Translations under genes and position numbers: made by a program
The notes under the pieces: model-generated
What the model was told of the DNA's origin: nothing
Databases searched by the model: none
What the model saw: only the letters and a program-made list of their open reading frames with translations
In this document: positions 63,629-64,000 of the stretch, one piece after another
Numbering within the stretch: the first letter of the stretch is position 1
Layout: every line of letters starts with the position of its first letter
Assembly (NCBI GenBank): GCA_947625205.1
Contig: CANQNN010000010.1
Span: forward strand, 1-64,000
Direction: 5' to 3'
DNA from: an uncultured Lachnospiraceae bacterium
GTDB taxonomy: Bacteria > Bacillota > Clostridia > Lachnospirales > Lachnospiraceae
DNA length: 64,000 bases

Positions 63629-64000
63629 ATGCTAGTTATCACACATGGCAATATTAAAACGATGGAAGACAGAAATTATGAGGACGGGTATATCCGGATC
63701 GAGGAAGGAAAGATCACGGCGATAGGAGACATGAGCGAATGTGATGCCGGCGCGCTTTTATCCGGCGACGGCACACAGGTGATCGATGCCAAAGGAAATC
63801 TTGTTATGCCCGGCATTATCGAGGCTCATTGCCATATGGGGATCACGGAGGAAAAGAAAGGGATGGAGGGGGACGACTGTAACGAGACGGTCGACCCCGT
63901 CACGCCTTATCTGCGCGCCGTCGATGCTATCAATCCAATGGACGATGCCTTTCACGATGCGTTAAAGGCGGGCATAACAGCGGCTATGATCGGACCGGGA
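63629..64000 (+). CDS. Amidohydrolase (imidazolonepropionase/dihydroorotase-like), truncated by window end
   Basis: VIDAKGNLVMPGIIEAHCHMG metal-binding motif; open to the last base. Confidence 0.88.
   Translation, partial: MLVITHGNIKTMEDRNYEDGYIRIEEGKITAIGDMSECDAGALLSGDGTQVIDAKGNLVMPGIIEAHCHMGITEEKKGMEGDDCNETVDPVTPYLRAVDAINPMDDAFHDALKAGITAAMIGPG

Overview
The window is about 64 kb of a low-to-mid GC Firmicutes chromosome, most like Lachnospiraceae/Clostridia by gene content and order. Positions ~1-4340 look like the right end of an integrative element. It carries a Sau3AI-like (GATC) restriction-modification pair (C5 methyltransferase plus a single-domain MutH/Sau3AI endonuclease), two tiny coupled ORFs and a large serine recombinase. 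The element ends inside a CwlD-like N-acetylmuramoyl-L-alanine amidase gene: the open frame resumes exactly at the HGG of the catalytic DPGHGG motif, and the 5' part of the gene is missing from the window. This resembles the architecture of skin-like sporulation-gene interruptions and is the most interesting lead. The rest is mostly core genome: tsaC/sua5, rpiB, a SleB-type hydrolase, a complete F-ATPase operon with a Na+-type c-subunit signature, queT under a preQ1-I riboswitch, prs, dnaD/dnaI-like genes, murC, glgC/glgD, spoVG, pth, mfd, a cysteine desulfurase, an AraC regulator, a MATE transporter, a GH5 lipoprotein, a murF-like gene, ddl, spoVT, an orphan oligopeptide SBP, degV, a 1427-aa repeat-rich surface glucosaminidase-like protein, T-box-ileS, glgP, a hydratase, spoIID- and spoIIQ-like genes, and the start of an amidohydrolase. 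All family assignments come from reading the translated sequences and remembered family motifs. No searches were run.
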